This document shows positions 1 through 7,422 of a stretch of DNA of 15,473 nucleotides, one piece after another. Numbering within the stretch: position 1 is the first letter of the stretch; every line of letters begins with the position of its first letter. The notes beneath the pieces were generated by a model that saw nothing but the letters and a program-made list of their open reading frames with translations, made no database searches and was not told the origin of the DNA. Made by a program: the position numbers and the translations under genes. Source of the stretch: Burkholderiales bacterium (GTDB lineage Bacteria > Pseudomonadota > Gammaproteobacteria > Burkholderiales > Usitatibacteraceae); assembly GCA_014378085.1 (NCBI GenBank), contig JACMOJ010000178.1, positions 1 through 15,473 on the forward strand, written 5' to 3'.

Positions 1-69
1 AACCCACGGCCGAACCCACGGCCGAACCCACGGCCGAACACAGCCGAACACACAGCTGAACGCAAATCC
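1..69. repeat. 12-bp tandem repeat at the left edge
   Basis: The unit is GAACCCACGGCC. The first copy lacks its G because of the window edge; copies 2 and 3 (12-23, 24-35) are exact. Copy 4 (36-45, GAACACAGCC) is 2 bp short. Copy 5 (46-57, GAACACACAGCT) and copy 6 (58-69, GAACGCAAATCC) are increasingly diverged. The array probably continues to the left, which would explain why the contig ends here. Confidence 0.9.
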
Positions 70-81
70 ACCGCGCGTTAG
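1..81 (+). CDS. C-terminal tail of an upstream gene, cut by the window edge and apparently frameshifted
   Basis: The 12-bp repeat reads as E-P-T-A in the frame starting at base 3: three such units, then HSRTHS and a TGA stop at 57-59. The fourth repeat copy (36-45) is 10 bp instead of 12. If its missing CA is restored, the frame runs on through two E-H-T-A units and ERKSTAR to the TAG at 79-81. The 12-bp period and the continuation of the reading frame after repair suggest that this is the hydrophilic Pro/Thr/Ala/Glu tail of a protein whose body lies outside the window. Product unknown. The minus strand also reads as Gly-Arg-Gly-Phe units, so the coding strand is an inference. Confidence 0.3.
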   Translation, partial: NPRPNPRPNPRPNTAEHTAERKSTAR

Positions 82-409
82 CAGCGCATCCGCCGCTTAT
101 CGGCGTGGCGATCCACCCGGCTGGTCAAAGGGCTCGCCACGGGGCTTAACCTCGCCTGCTCTGCCATAATCCAGTCACCGCATTGCAACTGTGGTGCCAG
201 CGCACAATGCCTCCGACGTCCACCACGGCTGCCAAGGCCCGCCAAAGCCCGCCAACGCGGCGGTATTCACTGGCCGAAACACTAGTCTCTAGTGTAGACG
301 GGCGTTTTGAAGCAAAAACCATTGAAGATAGTCGTCTTTATTGGACTTTTGTCTGCACGTTCAGTTGCCGTTTTAATACTCAATCGCCGCATTCACCAGA
401 CCCCAGCGC
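82..409. other. Gene-free stretch upstream of hflX
   Basis: I see no credible gene here. An open frame starting at 183 runs into hflX out of frame, but its sequence is unlike any protein family I know. Two weak hairpins are present: CGCCG-CTTAT-CGGCG at 91-105, and a perfect 7-bp stem with a 3-base loop, ACACTAG-TCT-CTAGTGT, at 279-295. Neither is followed by a T-run, so neither is a clear intrinsic terminator. The distal part presumably holds the hflX promoter. Confidence 0.5.
349..377 (+). promoter_or_regulatory. Possible sigma70-type promoter for hflX
   Basis: TTGTCT at 349-354 and TTTAAT at 372-377 are separated by 17 bases and match the -35 and -10 consensus at 4/6 and 5/6 positions. 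The -10 lacks the usually conserved second A. Transcription would start near 384, giving a leader of about 26 nt. Prediction by eye only. Confidence 0.3.
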
Positions 410-1882
410 ATGCTCAAAGACACAAACACCCCGAAAATTCGTGCAATTGTCGCCTCCGTCCAGCTCCAAACCGTTAGTGATGTCGAGTTTGAGTCGTCTC
501 TTACAGAGCTACGCGAGCTTGCGAGGACGCTGGGCTATGACGTGGTGGGGACGTTTGTCCAGAAGCGCGCCAGTTTTGATCGCGCCGCTTACTTCGGCGT
601 GGGTAAGTGCAAAGAAATTCGCCAGTTTGTGGAAGGTGCGGAAGCTAGCGACACGGTTGCCGAGGAAGTGCTGGATGACCGTGAATTAATCACGCCAAAA
701 CTCGCGCCAGAACTCGCACCAGCCGACCCGGAAACGCGTCGAGCTGACATGCTGCTGATCGACCATGATGTGTCGCCCTCACAGGCGCGTAATTTGGAAA
801 TCGCGGTCGGCTGCGAAGTAATGGACCGCACCATGGTGATCCTAGAAATCTTTCATCGTCACGCCAGTTCCCGTGCGGCGCGCGCGCAGGTCGAGATCGC
901 CAGACTCGGCTACATGGCACCGCGTTTGCGTGAAGCTGCCAAGTTGGCGGGGCCACAGGGCAGGCAGCGTAGCGGCACCGGCGGGCGCGGTGCGGGTGAA
1001 TCACAAAGTGCCCTCGACAAACAAAAAATCCGCAATCGAATTGCCGAGCTGCAACTCGAAATTGTGGCAATGGAAGCCGAGCGAAAAATACAACGCGCAC
1101 GGCGGCAAACCAATCAGGGCCCAGTTGGCAACCGAAGTGGCGGCGCTGGAATCGCCAGAGTTGCATTGGTTGGATATACCAACGCCGGCAAATCCACTTT
1201 GATGCGCGCCCTCACCGGCAGCGAGGTGTTGGTGGCCAATAAACTCTTTGCGACACTGGACACCACGGTCCGCACACTACATCCGGAGACGGGGCCCAAG
1301 GTGCTGGTCAGTGACACCGTCGGCTTTATTAAAAACCTGCCGCACGACTTGGTTGCGTCGTTTAAGTCCACCTTGGAAGAGGCAGCGGAATCATCACTTC
1401 TGCTTCATGTGATCGACGCGAGTGACCCTGGTTTTGAACGCCAGCTCGAAGTCACCGACAAAGTTCTTGCAGAAATCGGTGCCGATGTTGTGCCACGTAT
1501 TCGCGTATTCAACAAAATCGATATGGTTGGTCAGGGCATGGAAAATACGGCTGCCGCACAAGCGGCGCAAATAGCTGCTCTGCACGAGAAGTATCCAGAC
1601 TGCGTCGTGATGAGTGCACGCCGTGAATCCGATGTGGCGGCCATGCACGAAACGATCCGTAAGTTTTTCCAAAAGGGCCTCGTTGAAGCAGAGTTGTTCC
1701 TGCCGTGGTCGGCACAGAATTTGCGCGGCAAGATTTTTGCCAATTGCGAAGTGCTCAACGAACACGCCGATGACGAAGGCGCGGTGCTTCGAGTACGCGG
1801 CGAAGCAGCAACAATCGCCGGCCTGCAGGACCAATTAGGGCCGCAGCCCTCAACAGGAGCACCGCGCAAGCGCCGCGTGTAG
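410..1882 (+). CDS. hflX: HflX-family ribosome-associated GTPase (divergent paralogue)
   Basis: HflX proteins bind the 50S subunit and, in E. coli, split or rescue stalled ribosomes after stress. The 490-residue product has the HflX N-terminal domain (about 10-165, including YFGVGK at 61-66 and an SPSQARNLE segment), a glycine-rich loop (181-196), a helical linker, and a complete G domain: G1 GYTNAGKS 255-262, switch I around LFATLDTT 279-286, G3 DTVGF 302-306, G4 NKID 368-371, and a C-terminal SAR-type G5. An in-frame TAA at 374-376 rules out any longer ATG form, and the Shine-Dalgarno is weak. Compared with E. coli HflX there is an acidic, proline-rich insertion of about 30 residues (81-110). 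The linker segment RLREAAKLAGPQGRQ resembles HflX forms outside the hfq-linked enterobacterial type. The usual hfq and hflKC neighbours are absent. The 3' end converges on the next gene with an 18-bp gap. Confidence 0.93.
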   Translation: MLKDTNTPKIRAIVASVQLQTVSDVEFESSLTELRELARTLGYDVVGTFVQKRASFDRAAYFGVGKCKEIRQFVEGAEASDTVAEEVLDDRELITPKLAPELAPADPETRRADMLLIDHDVSPSQARNLEIAVGCEVMDRTMVILEIFHRHASSRAARAQVEIARLGYMAPRLREAAKLAGPQGRQRSGTGGRGAGESQSALDKQKIRNRIAELQLEIVAMEAERKIQRARRQTNQGPVGNRSGGAGIARVALVGYTNAGKSTLMRALTGSEVLVANKLFATLDTTVRTLHPETGPKVLVSDTVGFIKNLPHDLVASFKSTLEEAAESSLLLHVIDASDPGFERQLEVTDKVLAEIGADVVPRIRVFNKIDMVGQGMENTAAAQAAQIAALHEKYPDCVVMSARRESDVAAMHETIRKFFQKGLVEAELFLPWSAQNLRGKIFANCEVLNEHADDEGAVLRVRGEAATIAGLQDQLGPQPSTGAPRKRRV

Positions 1883-1900
1883 CTGCGGTGTGTTTTGACC

Positions 1901-4864
1901 CTACCTTACCGCCCTTGCCAGCACCTGCACCACATGCACGGCATCACGTTGCGCCCCGTTTTGAATTTGATGCCGGCAACTGGTGCCGTCCGCCACAATC
2001 AGCGTTGCCGCATCGGCCTTACGAACCGCCGGCAATAACGATAGCTCTCCCATCTTCATCGACACGTCAACGTGTTCCGCCTCGTAGCCAAACGCACCGG
2101 CCATGCCACAGCAACTTGATTCAATTGTGCTCATCTTCAGTTCGGGGATCCACGACAGCACTTCTTCGACATCACGCATGAGACCAAACGCTTTTTGATG
2201 GCAGTGGCCATGCAGCAGCGCTTGTTTGGCGTCGATGGCATGCAGTGGAAGTTGTAAGCGCCCCGCCCGTTTCTCTTGCACCAAGAATTCCTCAATCAAG
2301 AACGCGCTTGCGGCTAACTTTGTCGTTTGCTCGCCGGGAAACAACGATGGAAATTCGTCGCGCAGGGTAAGCAAACAAGAAGGTTCAAGACCCACAATGG
2401 CGATACCGCGCTCAACGTACGGCAGCAGCGCATCAATGGTACGGCGCGCTTCGATCTTTGCTTCATCCAGCATGCCGGTGGCTAAGAACGTGCGGCCACA
2501 ACACAGTGGGCGTTTGTCGTCTGCTGCCTGCACAATTCGAACCGTGTAGCCGGCAGCATTGAGCACCTTGACCGCCGCAACGACGTTTTCGTTTTCAAAA
2601 TAAGTGTTGAACGTATCCGCGAACAATACAACCTCCAGCGAACCGGCAAGTGCGATGTTGGCACTCGATGTAGAACGCTGGTGCGCTGGAACACCAGACC
2701 ACTTTGGCAATGCGCGCTTTGATGACAGGCCTACGACCATCTCGCGAACCGCTTTCATGCCGGGCAGCGACTCCAGCCCGTTTACCAGCCAGGCAAGTTT
2801 TGACACCATCGGCGCATACCTTGGCAGGTAAGCCACCAGTTTGTCGCGCAGCGTAAATCCATGGCGAGTCTTGTAGTGATGTAAAAACTCGACCTTCATT
2901 TTTGCCATGTCCACACCGGTCGGACATTCGCGTTTGCAACCCTTGCAGCCTACGCATAAATCCATTACCTCCTTCACCGATGGACTCACAAAGCCGCCAT
3001 CAATTTGGTTCGACAAGGCTAAGCGCAGCGTGTTGGCGCGACCACGCGTGACATGTTGCTCATCACGAGTTGCACGATAACTTGGGCACATGGTGCCGGC
3101 ATCAAACTTTCGGCAGTGTCCGTTGTTGTTACACATCTCAACCGCCGCCGCTAAACCGCGCTCGCCAAAATCTGCTTTCCAATCAAGTACTGTTTGGAGC
3201 GGTGGCGTGACGTAATCGGGCTTATATCGAAACAAAGACCGATCATCTTGTTTGGAGGGCGAAACAATCTTCCCCGGGTTCATCAGGTTTTTTGGATCAA
3301 ACAGGGTCTTAATTTCCCCTAACGCCGCCGTTAAACGCGGACCGAAAAACGGCGCTATCCATTCACTGCGCACCAAACCGTCCCCATGCTCACCGGAGTA
3401 AACACCTTTGTACTCTTTGACCAACTGTGCCGCCTCTTCAGCAATCGCCCGCAACTTATGTGCACCATCGGTTTTCATATTGAGGATGGGACGCACGTGC
3501 AACGTTCCCACACTGGCGTGTGCATACCAGGTCCCACGGGTGCCGTGTTTCTCAAACACCTCAGTAAGACGGCGCGTGTACTCCGCCAGATGCGGCAGCG
3601 GCACTGCGCAGTCTTCAATAAAGCTGACGGGTTTGCCGTCGCCCTTCATCGACATCATGATGTTGGGCCCGGCCTTGCGCACTTCCCACAGCTGCTTCTG
3701 CGCGTTGGCATCAATCATTTTGACAACGCCATTTGGCACGCCATGGTCGGCCATAAGCACATCAAGATCATCGAGGCGATGTTTGATTTCTGCTAAATCA
3801 TCACCCGCAAATTCCACTAACAAAATCGCGTCAGGCGCGTTTCCATTCACGGCAATCAGCGCGGCATCGATCACGGGTTGAAACGCCGGGTTGTTGCGCG
3901 CAAGGTCGATCATAGTTCGGTCAACCAACTCAACGGCGACCGGCCCCAGCTTCACGATGTGTTGCGTGAGCGCCATCGCCTGATAAAAGGTGGGGAAATT
4001 TACCACGCCCAACACCTTATGACCTGGCAGCGGCGAGAGCTTGAGCGCAAGCGATTTGAAGTACGCCAGCGTGCCTTCCGAACCCACCAGCAAGTGCGCC
4101 AGGTTGGGTAACACCGTGTTGTAATGCAACGGGTCCTGCGGATGAAAGATGTCGAGGTTGTAACCCGCCACGCGACGCAGCAGCGGCGGGAAGCGCGCGG
4201 CAATTTCATCACGCTCGCGCGCACAAATAGCTTTCACGCCATCCACTATTTGTTTGAAACGACCACCAGCAGAAACGTCAGGCGCATCATCAAAACGTGC
4301 GCTGGTACCGTCCGCCAGCAGCGCATCAATCGCGGCGACGTTGTGCACCATATTGCCGTAAAAAATAGACCGCGAGCCACAAGAGTTGTTGCCCGCCATA
4401 CCGCCGATTGTCGCTTGTGCTGAAGTTGACACGTCCACTGGGTACCAAAGTCCCAGCGGCCTCAGCTGCGCGTTCAGATGATCGAGCACCATGCCTGGCT
4501 CGACCACCGCCCGGCGGGTATCCGCATCCACCGACAGCAGCTGGTTGCAATACTTGGTGTTGTCGATGATCAGCGCGGCGCCAACCGTCTGCCCGCACTG
4601 CGAAGTGCCAGCACCACGCGCTAGGATAGGGATACCCAGCATGGCAGTAACTTCAATTGCAACCTGCGCAGCAGCAATTGAGCGAGGCACAACCACCCCC
4701 ACCGGCGTAACCTGATAAATGGACGCGTCGGTCGAGTACCTTCCTCGACTGGCGGGATCGAAAAGCAGCTCTGCATCGCAGTGCTTTTTCAGTTCTTGAT
4801 GAAGTCTGGAAAACTCGCCACCACTTGGTTTTGAGCGCTGCGGATGGAACTGAATGTTTGACAT
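1901..4864 (-). CDS. ydiJ: FAD-linked 2-hydroxyacid dehydrogenase with 4Fe-4S and CCG domains (YdiJ type)
   Basis: The 987-residue protein joins a flavin dehydrogenase to an iron-sulfur electron-transfer module. Visible parts: a PCMH-type FAD-binding domain (about 50-270, RGAGTS 83-88, IGGMAGNNSCGS 153-164, GSEGTLAYF 261-269); an FAD-oxidase C-terminal domain (about 285-535, YSGEHGDG 489-496, MNPGKIV 528-534); ferredoxin-like cysteines C578, C584, C593 and the cluster motif C637-x2-C640-x2-C643-x3-C647-P; then two CCG (heterodisulfide-reductase-like) segments with CCG 788-790, HGHCHQK 885-891, SCCGMAGAFGYE 917-928 and TSCRHQI 961-967. Architecture and length match E. coli YdiJ (just over 1000 residues), reported to oxidise D-2-hydroxyglutarate; relatives act on D-lactate or glycolate. 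Which substrate applies here is not visible. No signal peptide or membrane segment is seen, so it is probably cytoplasmic. It is divergent from the aminotransferase gene, 73 bp away. The ATG has no good Shine-Dalgarno. Confidence 0.9.
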   Translation of the reverse strand: MSNIQFHPQRSKPSGGEFSRLHQELKKHCDAELLFDPASRGRYSTDASIYQVTPVGVVVPRSIAAAQVAIEVTAMLGIPILARGAGTSQCGQTVGAALIIDNTKYCNQLLSVDADTRRAVVEPGMVLDHLNAQLRPLGLWYPVDVSTSAQATIGGMAGNNSCGSRSIFYGNMVHNVAAIDALLADGTSARFDDAPDVSAGGRFKQIVDGVKAICARERDEIAARFPPLLRRVAGYNLDIFHPQDPLHYNTVLPNLAHLLVGSEGTLAYFKSLALKLSPLPGHKVLGVVNFPTFYQAMALTQHIVKLGPVAVELVDRTMIDLARNNPAFQPVIDAALIAVNGNAPDAILLVEFAGDDLAEIKHRLDDLDVLMADHGVPNGVVKMIDANAQKQLWEVRKAGPNIMMSMKGDGKPVSFIEDCAVPLPHLAEYTRRLTEVFEKHGTRGTWYAHASVGTLHVRPILNMKTDGAHKLRAIAEEAAQLVKEYKGVYSGEHGDGLVRSEWIAPFFGPRLTAALGEIKTLFDPKNLMNPGKIVSPSKQDDRSLFRYKPDYVTPPLQTVLDWKADFGERGLAAAVEMCNNNGHCRKFDAGTMCPSYRATRDEQHVTRGRANTLRLALSNQIDGGFVSPSVKEVMDLCVGCKGCKRECPTGVDMAKMKVEFLHHYKTRHGFTLRDKLVAYLPRYAPMVSKLAWLVNGLESLPGMKAVREMVVGLSSKRALPKWSGVPAHQRSTSSANIALAGSLEVVLFADTFNTYFENENVVAAVKVLNAAGYTVRIVQAADDKRPLCCGRTFLATGMLDEAKIEARRTIDALLPYVERGIAIVGLEPSCLLTLRDEFPSLFPGEQTTKLAASAFLIEEFLVQEKRAGRLQLPLHAIDAKQALLHGHCHQKAFGLMRDVEEVLSWIPELKMSTIESSCCGMAGAFGYEAEHVDVSMKMGELSLLPAVRKADAATLIVADGTSCRHQIQNGAQRDAVHVVQVLARAVR

Positions 4865-4937
4865 GGATTAAGTACTCAAAACTACTTCGTTATCGAATAG
4901 CATACTGAATGATCTTTGACATCAGGGGAAAATTGAT
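4865..4937. promoter_or_regulatory. Divergent promoter region between the dehydrogenase and aminotransferase genes
   Basis: All promoter signals for the two divergent genes must fit in 73 bp. It is AT-rich and contains a short inverted repeat AAGTA-N8-TACTT (4870-4887), a possible but weak operator. I could not assign a convincing -35/-10 pair on either strand; TTGACA at 4916-4921 is too close to the ATG to serve as its -35. AGGGGA (4924-4929) is a good Shine-Dalgarno for the ATG at 4938. Confidence 0.45.
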
Positions 4938-6161
4938 ATGACCACGAGCAATTCATCGCACCGCGCCGGCCGCCATTTTTTACAAATACCCGGGCCGACA
5001 CCGATTCCAGAACGCATTCTGCGCGCCATTGACCGGCAAGTCATTGACCATCGCGGCCCCGCTTTCCAAGCGCTTGCGAAAGACGTGTTAGAAGGCATCA
5101 AGTCCATTTTTAAGACCACGCAGCCAGTCATTATTTATCCCGCATCCGGCACCGGCGCGTGGGAAGCCGCGTTGGTCAACACGCTGTCGGCGGGCGACCA
5201 AGTGTTGATGGTTGAGTCAGGCCAATTCGCTTCTTTGTGGCACAAAATGGCGGTGAAACTGGGGCTAGTGCCGCAGTTAATCGAAACCGACTGGCGTTCA
5301 GGGGTCGATGCCGCAATCATCGAGGCTGCACTCACCGCAGACAAATCGCACGCAATCAAAGCCGTCTGTGTCGTGCACAGCGAGACTTCCACCGGCGTGC
5401 TTTCTAATATCGCCGCCGTACGCAAGGCGATGGATCACGCCAAACACCCGGCCCTGTTAATGGTCGATACCATTTCGTCGTTGGGCTCCGCCGAGTACCG
5501 GCATGATGAATGGGGCGTGGATGTCACTATTGGCGGATCACAAAAAGGTTTGATGCTGCCACCGGGTTTATCGTTTAACGCGATCTCCGCCAAAGCGCTG
5601 GCAGCCAGCAAGACCGCCAAACTGCCTCGCGCGTTTTGGGGTTGGGACGAAATGTTGGTCGCCAACGAAACAGGGTTTTTCCCGTATACGCCAGCCACCA
5701 ATATGCTCTACGGTTTGCGAGAGGCAATCGCGATGTTGCACGAGGAAGGCCTCGACAACGTGTTTGCACGGCACATCCGCCACGGCGAGACCGCCCGTCG
5801 CGCAGTTGCTGCGTGGGGCTTGACGCTGCAGTGCGGCAATCCCGCCGAATACTCGCCCGTTCTAACGACGGTGCAGGTTCCGGCTGGCCATGATGCAGAC
5901 CACTTGCGTGCCGTGATTTTGCAAAATTTCGATATGTCACTCGGCATGGGGCTCGCACGTTTGAAGGGCAAAGTATTCCGTATCGGGCACCTGGGCGATT
6001 GCAACGATCTTTCGCTGATGGCTGCACTGACAGGCGTGGAAATGGGCTTGGCCCTCGCGGGAATTCCGCATAAAAAAGGCGGCGTCGATGCCGCCATGGC
6101 ATACCTCGTAGAATGCGCCGCTGAACCATTAACCCAAGCCAGCGTCAGAATTGCGGCATAA
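4938..6161 (+). CDS. Serine/alanine-glyoxylate aminotransferase (class V, PLP-dependent)
   Basis: This 407-residue class V aminotransferase should convert glyoxylate to glycine using serine or alanine as amino donor, giving hydroxypyruvate or pyruvate. Family landmarks are LQIPGPTPIPERIL near the N-terminus, ASGTGAWEAAL (PLP phosphate site), HSETSTGV, the cofactor-binding Asp177 in MVDTISSLGS, and the Schiff-base Lys203 in GGSQKGLMLPPG. The SQKGLM form is typical of serine-glyoxylate aminotransferases; the amino donor cannot be settled by eye. Length is normal for the family. The ATG has a Shine-Dalgarno (AGGGGA) 8 bases upstream. A transcript probably continues into the Bug receptor gene, since I see no terminator in the 102-bp gap. 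The reading frame stays open for 25 codons past the TAA, through the adjacent tandem repeat. Confidence 0.92.
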   Translation: MTTSNSSHRAGRHFLQIPGPTPIPERILRAIDRQVIDHRGPAFQALAKDVLEGIKSIFKTTQPVIIYPASGTGAWEAALVNTLSAGDQVLMVESGQFASLWHKMAVKLGLVPQLIETDWRSGVDAAIIEAALTADKSHAIKAVCVVHSETSTGVLSNIAAVRKAMDHAKHPALLMVDTISSLGSAEYRHDEWGVDVTIGGSQKGLMLPPGLSFNAISAKALAASKTAKLPRAFWGWDEMLVANETGFFPYTPATNMLYGLREAIAMLHEEGLDNVFARHIRHGETARRAVAAWGLTLQCGNPAEYSPVLTTVQVPAGHDADHLRAVILQNFDMSLGMGLARLKGKVFRIGHLGDCNDLSLMAALTGVEMGLALAGIPHKKGGVDAAMAYLVECAAEPLTQASVRIAA

Positions 6162-6169
6162 GTTTTTTG

Positions 6170-6229
6170 CTTCATCATCATCCGCTTCACTACCGTCCGC
6201 TTCACCATTATCTGCTTCACCATCAATGT
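6170..6229. repeat. Degenerate 15-bp tandem repeat, four copies
   Basis: Four consecutive 15-base units each begin with CTTCA: CTTCATCATCATCCG (6170-6184), CTTCACTACCGTCCG (6185-6199), CTTCACCATTATCTG (6200-6214) and CTTCACCATCAATGT (6215-6229). The array starts 8 bases after the aminotransferase stop codon, in the leader of the Bug receptor gene. The 15-bp period keeps one frame open. The strong Shine-Dalgarno of the next gene lies just beyond. Confidence 0.85.
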
Positions 6230-6263
6230 CCCAATATAGGGACTTCACATAACTGGAGGATTT

Positions 6264-7259
6264 ATGAATCGTCGCGAGATACTCAAGGCGTTGTCAGCTG
6301 TCGGCGCGGCCAGCGCCGCATCAACGTTACCGTTTGGCCAGAGCGCTTTTGCGCAAGCAGGCTATCCCAATAAGCCCGTTCGTTTAATCAACCCCTTCCC
6401 GGCTGGCGGCGGCACTGATGTCTTTGCGCGTCCGTATGCGGTGAAGATGGGCAATGTCTTAGGGCAGCCGATCATCGTCGATAACATGGGCGGCGCTGCC
6501 GGAACCGTCGGCGCAGCCGCAGCGGCCAAGGCAACACCCGACGGCTACACGTTTTTTGTCGGCGCAATTCATCACTCGATCGCTGAATCGTTGTACCTCA
6601 ACAAAACCTATAAGCTTGAGCAAGACTTCATACCACTCACGGTGCTCGCCTACGTGCCGAACGTCCTTGTCGTCAATCCAAAAACAGGCTTTAAGACCGA
6701 GGCCGACCTGAAGAAATTTGCCAAAGCCAATCCTGGCAAGCTCAATTTTGGCTCGGCCGGCAGCGGCTCCTCACACCACCTCGGCGGCGAGTTGTACAAG
6801 CGTAATGCCGGCGTGGATATGGTGCACGTCCCATACAAAGGCATCGGACCGATGATGACCGATTTACTCGGCGGAACAGTTGAGTTGTCATTTGACGGCC
6901 TCGCGTCTTCGTCGGCACAAATCAGGGCAGGCAAGTTGACGCCGCTGGCAGTCACCTCTCTAACACGCTCACCGTTGATGCCCGATGTACCCACGATGAT
7001 CGAGCTGGGCTACAAAGACTTTGTCATGACGACTTGGTATGCGGTTTGGGCGATCAAGGGAACACCGCAACCGATTGTTGACCGCCTCTACAACGACACC
7101 GTGAAGGTTCTCGCCGATGCGGACATTAAGAAAGCGTGGGAGGCGGCTGGTGCCACCGCTGGTGGACAATCGCCTAAAGAGTTCGCGACGTTTATCTCGA
7201 GCGAGATCGCCAAGTGGGGCAAAGTTGTGAAAGACGCCAATATCAAGATTGACGGGTAA
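6264..7259 (+). CDS. Bug-type periplasmic solute-binding protein (TTT family receptor)
   Basis: This is a Bug-family extracytoplasmic receptor, the binding component of tripartite tricarboxylate transporters; ligands of relatives are mostly small carboxylates. The 331-residue product starts with an export signal. NRREILK (2-8) resembles the Tat twin-arginine motif, followed by a hydrophobic stretch and a likely cleavage site AFA-Q after residue 30. The mature protein opens with the family signature YPNKPVRLINPFPAGGGTDV, then GQPIIVDNMGGAAGTVGA and ATPDGYTF. Shine-Dalgarno GGAGGA (6255-6260) lies 3 bases before the ATG. No membrane subunits (TctA/TctB) are nearby, so it is an orphan receptor, which is common for this family. 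It lies downstream of the aminotransferase gene and is closed by a strong terminator. Confidence 0.93.
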   Translation: MNRREILKALSAVGAASAASTLPFGQSAFAQAGYPNKPVRLINPFPAGGGTDVFARPYAVKMGNVLGQPIIVDNMGGAAGTVGAAAAAKATPDGYTFFVGAIHHSIAESLYLNKTYKLEQDFIPLTVLAYVPNVLVVNPKTGFKTEADLKKFAKANPGKLNFGSAGSGSSHHLGGELYKRNAGVDMVHVPYKGIGPMMTDLLGGTVELSFDGLASSSAQIRAGKLTPLAVTSLTRSPLMPDVPTMIELGYKDFVMTTWYAVWAIKGTPQPIVDRLYNDTVKVLADADIKKAWEAAGATAGGQSPKEFATFISSEIAKWGKVVKDANIKIDG

Positions 7260-7278
7260 ACGACTGCGACCTGCACAC

Positions 7279-7314
7279 AACAAAAACGCCGACAAGTTTG
7301 TCGGCGTTTTTGTT
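7279..7314. terminator. Strong bidirectional intrinsic terminator
   Basis: A perfect 16-bp stem, AACAAAAACGCCGACA (7279-7294) pairing with TGTCGGCGTTTTTGTT (7299-7314), surrounds a 4-base loop. The GC-rich core is followed by a T-run on both strands. It sits 20 bases after the Bug receptor stop and can also end transcription coming from the minus-strand uvrB operon and the pseudogene. Confidence 0.92.
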
Positions 7315-7357
7315 AGCGGTATGAAGCTTGGACAATTAAATTAAATCTATAAACTCA

Positions 7358-7408
7358 TTACAGGACGGGCGTTTTAAGACATTTATGCCTCATGACGCCC
7401 GTCTGTAA
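7358..7408. repeat. Long inverted repeat between the terminator and the pseudogene
   Basis: The arms TTACAG-GACGGGCGT (7358-7372) and ACGCCCGTC-TGTAA (7395-7408) pair over 14 bp with one bulged G. The loop is 22 bases and no T-run follows on either strand. It could be an old terminator of the minus-strand remnant, a protein-binding palindrome or a REP-like element. Confidence 0.7.
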
Positions 7409-7422
7409 ACAACTTTCAAACT

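Noticed and set aside
297..308. GACGGGCGTTTT shared with 7364-7375
   Set aside because: A single 12-base match between two sites is expected by chance in 15 kb read on both strands; no wider similarity surrounds it.
183..689. 168-codon open frame overlapping the hflX start
   Set aside because: It overlaps hflX in another frame for more than half its length, its composition is unlike a folded protein, and it has no family motif or ribosome-binding site.
690..1166. 158-codon minus-strand open frame
   Set aside because: Antisense shadow of hflX, which has a complete G domain on the other strand.
5575..6129. 184-codon minus-strand open frame
   Set aside because: Shadow of the aminotransferase gene in GC-rich DNA; rich in Arg and Pro with no recognisable motif.
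5708..6226. Minus-strand open frame beginning with MVK(R/Q)-type repeats
   Set aside because: It is antisense to the aminotransferase gene; the repeats are simply the reverse reading of the 15-bp tandem array.
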